NCBI GenBank assembly: GCA_027489535.1
Contig: JAIXZO010000018.1
Coordinates: 310,001 to 374,000, forward strand
Length of the DNA stretch: 64,000 bases
Direction: 5' to 3'
DNA from: Hyphomicrobiales bacterium
Lineage (GTDB): Bacteria > Pseudomonadota > Alphaproteobacteria > Rhizobiales > Beijerinckiaceae
Made by a program: the position numbers and the translations under genes. The notes beneath the pieces are model-generated. The model was not told the DNA's origin, did not search any database, and was given only the letters and a program-made list of their open reading frames with translations. The number at the start of each line of letters is the position of its first letter. Within the stretch, counting starts at the first letter, position 1. Below, piece after piece: positions 37,690 through 50,451 of this stretch.

Positions 37690-39162
37690 ATGCACGCCCC
37701 CTCGACGACCGCGCTCGATCACAAGGACATCCGCAAGATCATCATCGGCATCGTGATGGCGATGTTTCTGGCGGCGCTCGAGCAGACCATCGTCGCCACG
37801 GCCTTGCCGAGCATCGGCCGCGAACTCGGCGACGTGGAACACATGTCGTGGGTGGTGACGGCCTATCTGCTGGCGGCGACGACGGTGACGCCGCTCTACG
37901 GCAAGCTCAGCGACATCTACGGCCGCCGCATCACGCTGCTCGTCGGCATCGCGATCTTCATCGTGGGCTCGATCGCCTGCGCGCTCGCGCCGACGATGCT
38001 GCTGCTGATCGCGGCGCGCGGGCTGCAGGGCCTCGGCGGCGGCGGCCTGATCGCCTTGGCGCAAACCATCATCGCCGACATCATCCCGCCGCGCGAGCGC
38101 GGGCGATATCAGGTCTACATCGCGGGCGTATTCGTAGCTTCGAGCCTCGCGGGTCCGGTGCTGGGCGGGCTCGCGACCGAGCACATGCACTGGTCCGTGA
38201 TCTTCTGGATCAATCTGCCGCTCGGCCTCTGGGCCTACGCCTCCACGTCCAAGGCGCTGCGGAAGCTCCCGCGGCGGGAGAAGAAGCACAAGCTCGACAT
38301 TCCCGGCGCGCTGCTGATCACGGCGGCGACGCTGACGCTGCTTCTCGCGCTGTCTTGGGGCGGCATACGCTTCCCGTGGTTCGGACCCGAGATCATGGGA
38401 ATGGCGGTCGTGTCGCTCGCCTTCTGGCTGCTGCTCGCGCGGCGGCTGAGCACCGCCGAGGAGCCGCTGATCCCGACGGAACTCCTGCGCAACCCCGTGG
38501 TGCGCTGGGGCACGCTGTCGGCCTGTTTCGGCATGGGTACCTTCATCGGCCTGACGATCTACGTCCCGATCTATTTCGAGGCGGTCCTGCATCTCTCCGC
38601 GAGCGACTCGGGCCTCGCGCTGATCCCGCTGATGTTCGGCACCGTCGTGGGGGCGACGATTTCGGGGCGGGTCATGGCGAACATGACCCATTACAAGCGC
38701 CTTCCCGTCGCCGGGCTGTCGGTCGCCGTTCTGGCGACGGGAGTACTCGCCTATGATCCGCGCGGGCTGTCTCTGCCCGCGGTGGAGGCGCTGCTCGGCG
38801 TGCTCAGCCTCGGCTTCGGCATGCTGCTGCCCGTCACCACCGTGAGCATCCAGAACGCCGTCGCGCCGCACCAACTCGGCACGGCGACCGGGATGGCCAA
38901 TTTCTTCAGGCAGCTCGGCGGCGCGCTGGTGGTGGCCGCATTCGGCGCCATCGTGCTGAATGCCTTCGCCGATACGGGCGAGATCGTCACCTTCGAGACG
39001 CTGGCCCGGCTCGCCGGCCGCGACGGATCGCCCGTCTTCAGCCGCGTGTTCTGGGCCGCGGCCGCATGTCTGGCGATGGCCCTGTTCTTCATCCTGCTGA
39101 TGGAGGAAAAGCCGCTCGCCGGCCGTTCCAAACGCGCGGCGGAAGGCGCGATCGCGGACTGA
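37690..39162 (+). CDS. MFS drug exporter, DHA2 (EmrB/QacA) family
   Basis: A 490-aa transporter with about 14 membrane segments. The N-terminus carries MFLAALEQTIVATALPSIG (motif D1-like), followed by the loop motif GKLSDIYGRRITLL (motif A). VFVASSLAGPVLGGLATEH is motif C of proton-driven antiporters. It probably exports lipophilic drugs or metabolites; no membrane-fusion partner is adjacent. Confidence 0.93.
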   Translation: MHAPSTTALDHKDIRKIIIGIVMAMFLAALEQTIVATALPSIGRELGDVEHMSWVVTAYLLAATTVTPLYGKLSDIYGRRITLLVGIAIFIVGSIACALAPTMLLLIAARGLQGLGGGGLIALAQTIIADIIPPRERGRYQVYIAGVFVASSLAGPVLGGLATEHMHWSVIFWINLPLGLWAYASTSKALRKLPRREKKHKLDIPGALLITAATLTLLLALSWGGIRFPWFGPEIMGMAVVSLAFWLLLARRLSTAEEPLIPTELLRNPVVRWGTLSACFGMGTFIGLTIYVPIYFEAVLHLSASDSGLALIPLMFGTVVGATISGRVMANMTHYKRLPVAGLSVAVLATGVLAYDPRGLSLPAVEALLGVLSLGFGMLLPVTTVSIQNAVAPHQLGTATGMANFFRQLGGALVVAAFGAIVLNAFADTGEIVTFETLARLAGRDGSPVFSRVFWAAAACLAMALFFILLMEEKPLAGRSKRAAEGAIAD

Positions 39163-39234
39163 ATCGGCAGATCGGCCCGCAATGGAGCCCGCCGCGTCTT
39201 CACGCGTTGCCGGGAACGGTTGCGGAGACGGCGC

Positions 39235-39780
39235 ATGGACCATCGGACGGAAGACGGCGGCGAATTGGGGTCCGTGCTCCATCGCAACATCGCCGCGCTG
39301 CGCGAGCGGCGCGCGCGCGGCGAGCGCAACGCGGGCTTCGGCGAGCGCGCGGCAGCCGCGATCTCCCGTTTCGCGGGCAGCATCCCGTTCGTGCTCGTTC
39401 ACGCCGGCATTCTGGCCGTATGGATCGCGTGGAACGTCGGCCTGCTGCCCGGCGCGACGCCGTTCGATCCGAGCTTCGTCATTTTGGCGACGGCGGCCTC
39501 GGTCGAGGCGATCTTCATCTCGACCTTCATCCTCATCAGCCAGAACCGCGCGGCCGCGGAGCAGGACCGGCGCGACGAGTTGGACCTGCAGATTTCCCTG
39601 CTGGCCGAACACGAGATCACCCGCATCCTGCGCCTTCTGGGCGCGGTGGCCGAGCATCTCGGCGTGCCCGAAGGCGAGCGTCCGGAATTGGCGGAATTGA
39701 AGCGCGACGTCGCCCCGGAGGCGGTGCTCGACCGCATCGAGGACGAAAAAGCCGGCGGCTCCTCCCCGATCCGCGATTGA
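39235..39780 (+). CDS. DUF1003-domain membrane protein
   Basis: A 181-aa protein with two membrane helices (about 48-70 and 82-104) separated by a short loop containing PFDPSFVILATAASVEA, then SQNRAAAEQDRRDELDLQIS. This is the core of the DUF1003 family, whose function is unknown. A Gly/Arg-rich cytoplasmic head and a Glu/Arg-rich tail flank it. The ATG at 39235 is preferred over one 15 bases upstream because CGGAG lies at the right distance. Confidence 0.85.
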   Translation: MDHRTEDGGELGSVLHRNIAALRERRARGERNAGFGERAAAAISRFAGSIPFVLVHAGILAVWIAWNVGLLPGATPFDPSFVILATAASVEAIFISTFILISQNRAAAEQDRRDELDLQISLLAEHEITRILRLLGAVAEHLGVPEGERPELAELKRDVAPEAVLDRIEDEKAGGSSPIRD

Positions 39781-39853
39781 ACTCGCGCGCGACGATGCCC
39801 TTTCGGCGAACCGCGCCGCTTGCTAAGCGGTATCGTCGCAGGGAGACACGACC

Positions 39854-42638
<2,785 letters not shown>

Positions 42639-42718
42639 GGGCTCGCCTCACATCCGCTTCGGAACGGTGACGCGCGCGAACGTTCGGCCCGTCGCTTCCG
42701 GAAGGCGCCCATAGGGCT

Positions 42719-43600
42719 TCAACCCGTTCCGGCCGGGAGCAATTCGGCCAGCAGCCTGTTGGGGAACCGGCGCTTCTGCACGATGGCGTAAAAGCGTTCC
42801 GTCACCTCGGGAATGCGGCAATGCTCCACGAGGATGCCGGCCTCCAATTCGTCGCGCACCACGATCGGCGGCACCAAGGCGACGCCCTCGCGCTCGCGGG
42901 CGAGCAGACGCAGCATCGCCATGTCGTCGACCTCCGCGAGAATGATCGGCCTGATTCCGGCCAATTCGAGCACGCGGTCGAACGCGACGCGGATGTCGCT
43001 GTCGAGGCTCGGCAGCAGCAGTGGCTCGTTGCGGAGGTCCGCCGGAAACGAGAACGACCGCCCGTCGGCCCGGGGACGGCCGACGAGGCTCACGGGTTGC
43101 TCGTTCAAAAGGTGATTGCGCAGCGACGAGCGCGCGTCGAGCGGGGCGGCGCTGTTGGCGAGCACGACGTCGACGGCATGCGCTTCCAACTGCGCGAGAA
43201 GATCGCGGATGTTGCCGGACCTGACGATCAGCTCGACGTCGGATCGGTCGACCAGCGGCCGAAGAAACTCCAGCTGGAAGTTGCGCGAAAGCGTCGTCAG
43301 CGCCCCCACCCGCAGCACCTGCCGGCTGGCGGAAGGCCGCCCGCGCAGCGTGCTCATCAGTTCGTCGCCGGCCTCGAACACGGTGTCGGCATAGTCGAGC
43401 GCGATCCGGCCCGCCTCCGTGAGCAGCAGTCTTTTGCCTGCGCGCTCGAACAGGGGATGTCCGACTTGATGCTCCAGCTTCTGAATCTGAACCGAAAGCG
43501 CCGATTGCGACAGGTTCATGCGCTCGGCAGCCCGCGTGAGGCTGCCCTCATGCGCGACCGCCCAGAAATAGCGGAGATGGTTGTAATTCAGGTCCCTCAT
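42719..43600 (-). CDS. LysR-family regulator, NhaR-like, divergent from dab genes
   Basis: A 293-aa LysR-type regulator. The winged helix at residues 1-65 begins MRDLNYNHLRYFWAVAHEGS, then LTRAAERMNLSQSALSVQIQ, wording typical of NhaR-type members. The effector domain follows. It is divergent from dabB with a 106-base gap that holds an inverted repeat. It is likely to sense CO2/bicarbonate or pH stress and to control dabBA, by analogy with LysR genes linked to inorganic-carbon uptake. Confidence 0.9.
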   Translation of the reverse strand: MRDLNYNHLRYFWAVAHEGSLTRAAERMNLSQSALSVQIQKLEHQVGHPLFERAGKRLLLTEAGRIALDYADTVFEAGDELMSTLRGRPSASRQVLRVGALTTLSRNFQLEFLRPLVDRSDVELIVRSGNIRDLLAQLEAHAVDVVLANSAAPLDARSSLRNHLLNEQPVSLVGRPRADGRSFSFPADLRNEPLLLPSLDSDIRVAFDRVLELAGIRPIILAEVDDMAMLRLLAREREGVALVPPIVVRDELEAGILVEHCRIPEVTERFYAIVQKRRFPNRLLAELLPAGTG

Positions 43601-43601
43601 A

Positions 43602-43618
43602 TCGTTCTATTAAAACGA
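43602..43618. promoter_or_regulatory. Candidate LysR box upstream of dabB
   Basis: TCGTT (43602-43606) and AACGA (43614-43618) are inverted with a 7-base spacer, and T43606 to A43618 obeys the T-N11-A rule. It begins two bases upstream of the LysR start, so it would overlap that gene's leader, and lies about 90 bases upstream of dabB. Confidence 0.5.
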
Positions 43619-43706
43619 ATGATTTCGTCGGAACAATGAATTTTTTTCAGGTTCGCGGCTCGGCTACCCATGTCGCCGAAACAGATTCTCGCTCGAGGGC
43701 CATCCC

Positions 43707-45281
43707 GTGTCGATCCACTTCGCACTCTTGTTCGCGCCCGCCTCGCTGCTTCTCGCCGGCATCGTCGGCTTCATGAGCGACAAGCGCCGCCCCCGCCTCG
43801 TCGCCGCGACCGCGGAAGTCGCCGCCCTTCTCGCCTTTGCGGCGGCCGCCGTCTCCGCCGCCGGCCTGATCGTATCGGGCCAAACTCAAGCCTACCTGCC
43901 GGGGTCGCGCGACTTCGGCTTTTCCGTCCGGCTCGATGCGGTCAGCGCCGTGATGATGCTTCTGGTCACCTTCATCGGCTGGGTGATCGTGCGCTACGCA
44001 CGGACCTATCTCGACGGCGAGGCCCGGCAAGGGCCCTTCACCGGCTGGCTCTGCCTGACATTGACCGCGGTGCTGCTGCTGGTCACGGCGGGCAATCTGG
44101 TCCAGCTCGTCCTCGCTTGGATCGGCACGAGCCTCTTTCTCGATCGGCTCCTGCTGTTTTACCCGACGCGGATCGCCGCACGCCGCGCCGCGCGCAAGAA
44201 GTTCGTCACGGCCCGGCTGGGCGACGTCTCGCTTCTCGGCGCGGCCGGACTGCTGGTCGCCGCCTACGGCACGGCCGACATCGCGACGATCCTGACGGCG
44301 GCCCGCGCGGGTTCCGGCGGCACGCTCGCCACCGCGGCCGCGGGCCTTCTCGCGCTCGCGGCGGTGCTCAAATCCGCCCAGTTCCCCGCCCACGGCTGGC
44401 TGACCGAGGTCATGGAAACGCCCACGCCTGTCTCCGCGCTTCTGCATGCCGGCGTCATCAATGCGGGCGGCTTCCTACTGATCCGCTTCGCCGACGTGAT
44501 GCTGCAGGCCCCGGGCGTGCTCGCCGCGCTGGTCGTCGTCGGCGGCTTCACCGCGCTGTTCGGGAGCCTCGTGATGCTGACGCAGCCGGCGGTGAAGACC
44601 TCGCTGGCGTGGTCCACGGTGGCCCAGATGGGCTTCATGATCTTCGAATGCGGCTTGGGGCTCTTTCCCTTGGCGCTGCTGCATCTGGTCGCGCACTCGC
44701 TCTACAAGGCGCATTCCTTCCTCGCTTCCGGCGGGGCCGTGGAGCGGGTCGCGGCGATCCGCAGGCCGGGGCCCGTCGCTGTGCCCGGCGCGGGCGCGGT
44801 CGGCCGGGCCTTCCTCTCGGCGCTGGCCATCTACGTCGCGGTCGGATCGGTGTTCGGCTTCCACGAGAAGTCGCCGCAGGCCATCGCGCTCGGCGCCATC
44901 CTGATCTTCGGCGTCGCCTACATGCTGGCGCAGGGTTTCGCGGATGCCGCGCCCCGCGCGCTGACCCGCCGCACCGCCGTCTACGCGGTAGCCACGTCTG
45001 CGGGCTACTTCGCCCTTCAAGCGGCGGCCATCCGGCTCACCGCAGGCGTTCTGCCGGCCACGCCGCATCCCGGCCCGCTGGAATGGACCCTGATCGTGAC
45101 CGCCGTCGTCAGCTTCGGTCTGGTCGCGATCGTGCAAGCGATGTTCCCGCTCTGGGCCTACCACCCGGCCGCCGCGGGCCTGCGCGTCCATCTCTCGAAC
45201 GGGTTCTACGCGAACGCCCTGTTCGACCGCAGGCTCGGCGGGTGGTCGCTCGCCGATACGTCCCGCCCGCGCTCGTCCTGA
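43707..45281 (+). CDS. dabB: DabB, proton-channel subunit of the DAB inorganic-carbon system
   Basis: A 524-aa polytopic protein of the NuoL/Mrp antiporter family with about 13-14 membrane helices. The proton-path motif [20 protein letters not shown] is followed by [13 protein letters not shown] and [20 protein letters not shown]. It is followed within 28 bases by dabA and lacks other complex I genes, which identifies it as DabB. DabB is thought to drive CO2 hydration by DabA with the proton gradient. It starts at GTG (43707) with GAGGG upstream. Confidence 0.92.
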   Translation: MSIHFALLFAPASLLLAGIVGFMSDKRRPRLVAATAEVAALLAFAAAAVSAAGLIVSGQTQAYLPGSRDFGFSVRLDAVSAVMMLLVTFIGWVIVRYARTYLDGEARQGPFTGWLCLTLTAVLLLVTAGNLVQLVLAWIGTSLFLDRLLLFYPTRIAARRAARKKFVTARLGDVSLLGAAGLLVAAYGTADIATILTAARAGSGGTLATAAAGLLALAAVLKSAQFPAHGWLTEVMETPTPVSALLHAGVINAGGFLLIRFADVMLQAPGVLAALVVVGGFTALFGSLVMLTQPAVKTSLAWSTVAQMGFMIFECGLGLFPLALLHLVAHSLYKAHSFLASGGAVERVAAIRRPGPVAVPGAGAVGRAFLSALAIYVAVGSVFGFHEKSPQAIALGAILIFGVAYMLAQGFADAAPRALTRRTAVYAVATSAGYFALQAAAIRLTAGVLPATPHPGPLEWTLIVTAVVSFGLVAIVQAMFPLWAYHPAAAGLRVHLSNGFYANALFDRRLGGWSLADTSRPRSS

Positions 45282-45309
45282 TCGCCCCCGTCCCGATCGC
45301 AAAGGAGGA

Positions 45310-47742
45310 ATGAACATGACCCTCGCCGACAGTTCTTCGCCCGACGCTCTCCCGTTCCCGGACGCCGCGATGGATCGTGCGGCCCGCGCGATCCCGCCCG
45401 CTTGGCCGCTCGCATCCAGCGTCGCCGTCAACCCCTTCCTGGGCCAAACGAGCGAGCGCCTCTTCGAGGTCGGCGCACGGCTGGCGCGGGTCGCGGGTGC
45501 GCCCGTCACCCTGCCGCGCAGCCGCCATCTCGCCGAAATCGCGGCCGGGACGATCTCCGACGAGGATCTCGCCGAGGCCTTGGCGCGCGCTCCGGCGTAT
45601 CTCCGGCCGGCCGGTCTCGCCGCCTTGAAGGCGGCGGCGGCGGTCGACGTTGCGCCCGGCGAAGCGCCGGCCACCGTGGCCGACCTGTCCGCCCGCATCT
45701 CGGGCACCGACTGGCCGGGCATCATCACCGAGCGGTTCGGGGCATGGGCCGCGGGCTATTTCGACGAAGGTCAGGCGCTCTGGTCGGCCCCGCGCGGCAA
45801 GGGCGCTTACGCCGCTTGGCGGGCGGTGGCCACGCATGACCTCACGCCGGAGATCGCGGGGCTGTCGGGCTTCGCGCTGCACGTCTCCGAAGCGCCCGAA
45901 ACCGCGTCCGCAGTCGTCGCCCGCGTCGTGGAACGGCTCGGCCTCGAAGCGGCTGCGCTGGAAACCTATTTCCACCAGATGCTCATGACCTTGGGCGGCT
46001 GGTCGCAATATGCCCGCTACAAACTCTGGCAAGCCGAGCTCGCCGGCGGGTCGGACGAGACGATCACCGACCTCCTCGCGATCCGGCTGATCTGGGAAGA
46101 GGCGCTGTTCATCCGCTACGGCACGCGGATCGCCGAGGAATGGGACCGCGTTCGGCTCGCCCATGCCGCACCCCTCGCGCCGACCCCCGATCTGGTGATC
46201 GACGCCGTCCTGCAGGAAGCCGCGGAACGTTCGGCGCAGAGGAAGCTGGCCGCGACGCTGGCGGCGCCGGCCTTGCCGGCCTTCGACGACCGCCCCGCGC
46301 TGCAGGCGGCCTTCTGCATCGACGTGCGGTCCGAGGTCTTCCGGCGGGCGCTCGAAAGCGTCGATCCCGCCATCCGCACCTCGGGCTTCGCAGGGTTCTT
46401 CGGCCTCACCGCCTCGCATCGGCGGTTCGCCTCCGACGTCGAGGAACGGCGGCTGCCCGTCCTGCTCAATCCCGGCATCCGGACCTGCTCGGGCGGTCCC
46501 GAGATCCATGCCGAGGACCAATCGGCGCGCTACAAGTCGCGGGCGAAGCGCGCTTGGGGCCGGTTCAAGCTCGCGGCCGTCTCCTCCTTCGCCTTCGTCG
46601 AGGCGACGGGCCCGGTCTATGCCGCGAAGCTCCTGACCGACGCGCTGGGCCTGCAGGGCGCACCCGCCCCGCATGATCCCGCGCCCCGTCTCGACCCCGG
46701 CCTCGACCCCGCCACCCGGCTCAAGGTCGCCGAGACGGTGCTGCGGGCGATGTCGCTGACGGGCGATTTCGCACGTCTGGTGCTCTTGGCGGGTCACGGC
46801 GCGGGCGTGGTCAACAATCCTCATGCGAGCGCGCTGCATTGCGGCGCCTGCGGCGGATATTCGGGCGAGGTCAATGCGCGCCTGCTGGCCGGGCTGCTCA
46901 ACGATGCGGATGTGAGGCAGGGTCTCGGCCCGCGCGGCATCGCCATTCCCGCCGACACGCTCTTCGTGGCCGCGCTGCACGACACCACCACGGACGAGAT
47001 GACCCTCTACGCGGCGGATCACCCCTCCGAAGCGCATCGGGCCGACCTCGACCGCGCCGAAAAATGGCTCGCTGCGGCCGGGAAGATCGCGCGGACCGAG
47101 CGCGCCCTGCGCCTGCCGCGCGCCGCCGGCGGCGACGCCGTCCGGGCGCGGAGCCGGGACTGGGCCGAGACGCGGCCCGAATGGGCGCTGGCGGGATGCA
47201 GCGCCTTCATCGCCGCACCGCGCAGGCGCACCGCAGGCAAGTCCCTGAACGGGCGGGCTTTTCTGCATGACTACGACTGGAAGCAGGACGGAAGCTTCGG
47301 TGTTCTGGAGCTGATCCTCACCGCCCCGGTCGTCGTCGCGAGCTGGATCAGCCTGCAATATTACGGGTCGACCGTCGCGCCGGAGGTGTTCGGCGGCGGC
47401 AACAAGCTGCTGCACAACGTCACCGGCGGAATCGGCGTGGTGGAAGGCAACGGCGGAATGCTGCGCACCGGCCTGCCTTGGCAATCCGTCCATGACGGAG
47501 AGCGCTACGCACATGATCCGCTGCGGCTTTCGGTCTGCATCGAAGCGCCGCGGGAGGCGATGTCGGACATTCTCGCCCGGCATGACGGCGTCCGCGCGCT
47601 CTTCGACAACGGCTGGCTCCATCTCTTCGCGCTCGACGAGGCGGGGCGGATGGCTTGGCGCTATGTCGGCGACCTGAAATGGACTCCGATGCCCGGCTCC
47701 GATGCCGGCCTGCCGGCAAGCGACCTCAAGATGGCCGTGTAA
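45310..47742 (+). CDS. dabA: DabA, cytoplasmic CO2-hydrating subunit (DUF2309)
   Basis: An 810-aa soluble protein related to beta-carbonic anhydrases. The zinc-site residues of DabA are in place: Cys336 and Asp338 in [15 protein letters not shown], His496 in LAGHGAGV and Cys511 in [11 protein letters not shown]. The His-Cys distance of 15 equals that in the Halothiobacillus protein. With DabB it turns CO2 into trapped bicarbonate. AAAGGAGG sits so close that a second ATG at 45316 may be the true start. No RuBisCO genes are nearby, so it may support heterotrophic carboxylation or growth in air. Confidence 0.93.
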   Translation: MNMTLADSSSPDALPFPDAAMDRAARAIPPAWPLASSVAVNPFLGQTSERLFEVGARLARVAGAPVTLPRSRHLAEIAAGTISDEDLAEALARAPAYLRPAGLAALKAAAAVDVAPGEAPATVADLSARISGTDWPGIITERFGAWAAGYFDEGQALWSAPRGKGAYAAWRAVATHDLTPEIAGLSGFALHVSEAPETASAVVARVVERLGLEAAALETYFHQMLMTLGGWSQYARYKLWQAELAGGSDETITDLLAIRLIWEEALFIRYGTRIAEEWDRVRLAHAAPLAPTPDLVIDAVLQEAAERSAQRKLAATLAAPALPAFDDRPALQAAFCIDVRSEVFRRALESVDPAIRTSGFAGFFGLTASHRRFASDVEERRLPVLLNPGIRTCSGGPEIHAEDQSARYKSRAKRAWGRFKLAAVSSFAFVEATGPVYAAKLLTDALGLQGAPAPHDPAPRLDPGLDPATRLKVAETVLRAMSLTGDFARLVLLAGHGAGVVNNPHASALHCGACGGYSGEVNARLLAGLLNDADVRQGLGPRGIAIPADTLFVAALHDTTTDEMTLYAADHPSEAHRADLDRAEKWLAAAGKIARTERALRLPRAAGGDAVRARSRDWAETRPEWALAGCSAFIAAPRRRTAGKSLNGRAFLHDYDWKQDGSFGVLELILTAPVVVASWISLQYYGSTVAPEVFGGGNKLLHNVTGGIGVVEGNGGMLRTGLPWQSVHDGERYAHDPLRLSVCIEAPREAMSDILARHDGVRALFDNGWLHLFALDEAGRMAWRYVGDLKWTPMPGSDAGLPASDLKMAV

Positions 47743-47825
47743 ACGGGCGAAGGACCGATCTCCGGTTGTTTTGATCACGACCGGATTCAGCCCTTCGATC
47801 GGTTTGTTCAAGGTGAATTCACACC

Positions 47826-49529
47826 ATGAACAAGCCGGATTTCACCTCGCCCGGATCACTTGCACCGATCCGGGCGGAGGGCGACCGGGTCGGTCGACGA
47901 AGCGGTGAACTGCGGCGACCGCATCCGCGTAAGCAGAGCATCGCCGATCATCCGATCACGCCGTCTCTCCTGCCGAAGGCATTCGACCCGCTCGTGACCC
48001 GACCGCTCGACATCGTCTGGTTCAAGCGGGATCTGCGCGTCGCCGATCATTGCCCCCTCGCGGAAGCGGCACGGACGGGCCCGGTTCTGCCGCTTTACAT
48101 CGTCGAGCCCGAGCTGTGGGCGCAGCCCGACGCGTCGGCCCGGCAATGGGCCTTCGCGGCGGAAAGCCTGCGCGAGCTTCAGAATTCTCTCGCTGCCTTG
48201 GGGCAACCCCTGTGCGTCATGACCGGCGACGCCGTCTCGATTTTCCGGGATCTCCATGCGCGGTACGGCATCGCGACTTTGCTGAGCCATCAGGAAACGG
48301 GCAACGGCTGGACCTTCGCGCGCGACCTGCGGGTCGCGGCATGGGCGCGCGAGGCGGGCGTGCCTTGGCACGAGCCGCGGCAGTTCGGCGTGATCCGGCG
48401 TCTCAAATCGCGCGACGGGTGGGCGCAGTCATGGGACAGCGCCATGGCGGAACCCGTCACGCCGCCGCCGGCGGCTCTGCACCCCCTCGACGGGACATGG
48501 CCGACGCATATTCCGACCGGCTCCGAACTCGGCCTTGCGCCCGATGCCTGTCCCGGTCGCCAACCCGGCGGCCGGACGGCGGCGCTGGCGACCTTGGACG
48601 GCTTTCTCGCGGAGCGCGGACGCGACTATCGCTACGAAATGTCGAGCCCGATCACCGCATTCGACGCCTGTTCGCGCCTTTCGCCGCATCTTGCATGGGG
48701 CACGATCTCGATGCGCGAGGTGTCGCAGGCCGCCGCGCAGCGCATCCGTTCGGTCGGCCATTTGAACGATCATGCTTCGAAGAGCTGGCGGGCTTCGATG
48801 ATTTCCTTCATCGGACGGCAGCATTGGCATTGCCACTTCATGCAGAAGCTGGAGGACGAGCCGCGGCTGGAATTCGAAAACCTGCATCCCGCCTATGACG
48901 GCCTACGGCCGGACGTGGCCGATGCCGGCAGGTTGGCCGCCTGGTGCGCGGGCGAAACCGGATTTCCGTTCGTGGACGCCTGCATGCGGGCGCTCGACCG
49001 GCACGGATGGCTCAATTTTCGGATGCGCGCGATGTTGATGTCCTTCGCGAGCTATCACCTCTGGCTGCCTTGGCGCGACACCGGGCTGCATCTTGCGCGA
49101 CGGTTCGTGGATTATGAGCCGGGCATCCATTGGTCGCAGGTGCAGATGCAGTCGGGCACCACGGGCATCAATACGATGCGGGTCTACAACCCCGTGAAGC
49201 AGGGCATCGATCAAGATCCCGCCGGCACCTTCGTGCGCGCTTATCTGCCGGAACTCGATGCCGTACCCGACTCCTTCATCCACGAGCCTTGGCATTGGCC
49301 CGGCGCATCCTCGCTGCGTTACCCGCCGCCGATCGTGGACCATGCGGCGGCCGCAAAAGCGGCAAAAGACGCGCTCCATGCGCTGCGCAAAGGATCCGGA
49401 CACCGGGATGCCGCCCGCGAAATCGCCGCAAAGCACGGCAGCCGCAAGGCGGGCATACCGATGACGGGCCGCAAGCCGAAGGCCGCGCCCGAAGCGGCTC
49501 CGGTCGCGCAGCTCTCGTTCGATCTTTGA
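47826..49529 (+). CDS. Photolyase/cryptochrome family flavoprotein
   Basis: A 567-aa protein. An N-terminal antenna-type domain begins DIVWFKRDLRVADHCPL at about residue 62; the C-terminal FAD domain carries RYEMSSPITAFDACSRLSPH, FPFVDACMRAL and MQSGTTGINTMRVYNPVKQG. It uses blue light to repair pyrimidine dimers or to signal. The last motif differs from classical CPD photolyases, which have WSAGTGTD-like wording, so it belongs to a separate bacterial branch. AAGGTGA supports ATG 47826; a GTG at 47994 would give the more usual 511 aa. Confidence 0.88.
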   Translation: MNKPDFTSPGSLAPIRAEGDRVGRRSGELRRPHPRKQSIADHPITPSLLPKAFDPLVTRPLDIVWFKRDLRVADHCPLAEAARTGPVLPLYIVEPELWAQPDASARQWAFAAESLRELQNSLAALGQPLCVMTGDAVSIFRDLHARYGIATLLSHQETGNGWTFARDLRVAAWAREAGVPWHEPRQFGVIRRLKSRDGWAQSWDSAMAEPVTPPPAALHPLDGTWPTHIPTGSELGLAPDACPGRQPGGRTAALATLDGFLAERGRDYRYEMSSPITAFDACSRLSPHLAWGTISMREVSQAAAQRIRSVGHLNDHASKSWRASMISFIGRQHWHCHFMQKLEDEPRLEFENLHPAYDGLRPDVADAGRLAAWCAGETGFPFVDACMRALDRHGWLNFRMRAMLMSFASYHLWLPWRDTGLHLARRFVDYEPGIHWSQVQMQSGTTGINTMRVYNPVKQGIDQDPAGTFVRAYLPELDAVPDSFIHEPWHWPGASSLRYPPPIVDHAAAAKAAKDALHALRKGSGHRDAAREIAAKHGSRKAGIPMTGRKPKAAPEAAPVAQLSFDL

Positions 49530-49651
49530 GATGTCTCGGAACGAACATCGGATCGTACGGGCGCGGACGGGCGTGATACTGATGGATGCATTCGCAGGAA
49601 CGTTCCGTCACCGGTGACGCACGAGGCTCTTGCCGACAAAAGGTGCTCGCC

Positions 49652-49957
49652 ATGACGCAAAGGTCTTCAAACGGCCTCCTCTTCGCTTGGGGCTACGTGT
49701 TCGATCACGAGATCAGCCCCCTGCGCCACATTCCCGACGTCGCCGTCCGGCATCACGTGCTGCAGATCCTCGGCTTCATGTGGGCGGTCAGCTTTTCGGT
49801 CGCGATCGGAAGCTATTCGTTTCTCGCCGCAAGCATCGTCGGACATGCCGTCTTGATCGCCGCCGCCGCAATCACCGTCGCGACGTGGACGGCGGCGACG
49901 AAACGCCCGCAAATGTTCGGCGGTCGCGGCCGCCAAGCCGACGGCGAGCATCAGTGA
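49652..49957 (+). CDS. Small two-helix membrane protein
   Basis: A 101-aa protein with two membrane segments (about 36-56 and 60-80) after a polar head (GLLFAWGYVFDHEISPLRHI) and a basic tail. No family was recognised. AAAGGTG precedes the ATG at 49652; an upstream in-frame ATG is less likely. It lies 122 bases after the photolyase and may be stress-related by position only. Confidence 0.65.
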   Translation: MTQRSSNGLLFAWGYVFDHEISPLRHIPDVAVRHHVLQILGFMWAVSFSVAIGSYSFLAASIVGHAVLIAAAAITVATWTAATKRPQMFGGRGRQADGEHQ

Positions 49958-50076
49958 TCGCCGAGCCCGGCTCACGATGCCGATAAGGCGACGCTTCCGA
50001 TAAAGGCGGCGCCGGAAGACGAACCCGGCGCCGTTCAGCCGCGGCGGGCGTGTCGCCGCGTCGGCCGGCGCGCCCT

Positions 50077-50409
50077 TCAATAAGCGAAGGCGAAGAGCGC
50101 GTAGAGAGCCGTCCACAGGCTCGCGTAAATTCCGATGAAAAGGCGCTTGGCGGCGATATAGCCGCGAATGCGGCTTCGCGGTTCACTGCCCAAAATGAAC
50201 CAAATCACCGACAGGGCACCGATGATCGCCCAGAATCCGGTCAACAAAAAACCAATGTTGATCAAAGCAATTCCGATGTCGGATGCACCGACAAGACTGA
50301 ATGCCGGAAAAGTGGAAATAAAAGGCCAAAGCGCAACAATCGGAAAAAAGGCAAGCCACGCGAGCGTACGGTGAATTTGTTCTTTGAGTTTTGAATTCGA
50401 AGTGGTCAT
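50077..50409 (-). CDS. Small three-helix membrane protein
   Basis: A 110-aa hydrophobic protein starting MTTSNSKLKEQIHRTLAWLA, with membrane segments near 17-36, 47-72 and 88-108. Its base composition is visibly more A/T-rich than its neighbours, a possible sign of acquisition. A perfect inverted repeat just upstream probably regulates it. The start at 50409 is chosen because an earlier in-frame ATG would place that repeat inside the coding region. No family recognised. Confidence 0.7.
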   Translation of the reverse strand: MTTSNSKLKEQIHRTLAWLAFFPIVALWPFISTFPAFSLVGASDIGIALINIGFLLTGFWAIIGALSVIWFILGSEPRSRIRGYIAAKRLFIGIYASLWTALYALFAFAY

Positions 50410-50429
50410 GCCGATCCCGTGGTTTCTTG

Positions 50430-50451
50430 AAATTTGTATATACACAAATTT
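50430..50451. promoter_or_regulatory. Inverted repeat upstream of the small membrane protein
   Basis: AAATTTGT (50430-50437) and ACAAATTT (50444-50451) are exact inverse complements around ATATAC, 20 bases upstream of the start at 50409. The A/T-rich arms suggest an operator overlapping the promoter. Confidence 0.55.

Noticed and set aside
35619-38756. 1045-codon plus-strand open frame opposite the ABC-F gene and overlapping the MFS gene
   Set aside because: Low-complexity Arg/Ala/Gly shadow of two clear genes in other frames.
43707-45281. NADH dehydrogenase subunit NuoL
   Set aside because: The fold is shared, but no other complex I or Mrp genes are present and dabA follows directly, so DabB is the better call.
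50050-50394. 114-codon plus-strand frame over the small membrane protein
   Set aside because: It is antisense to a hydrophobic protein with a better start and operator; the product is a Lys/Arg/Asn-rich shadow.
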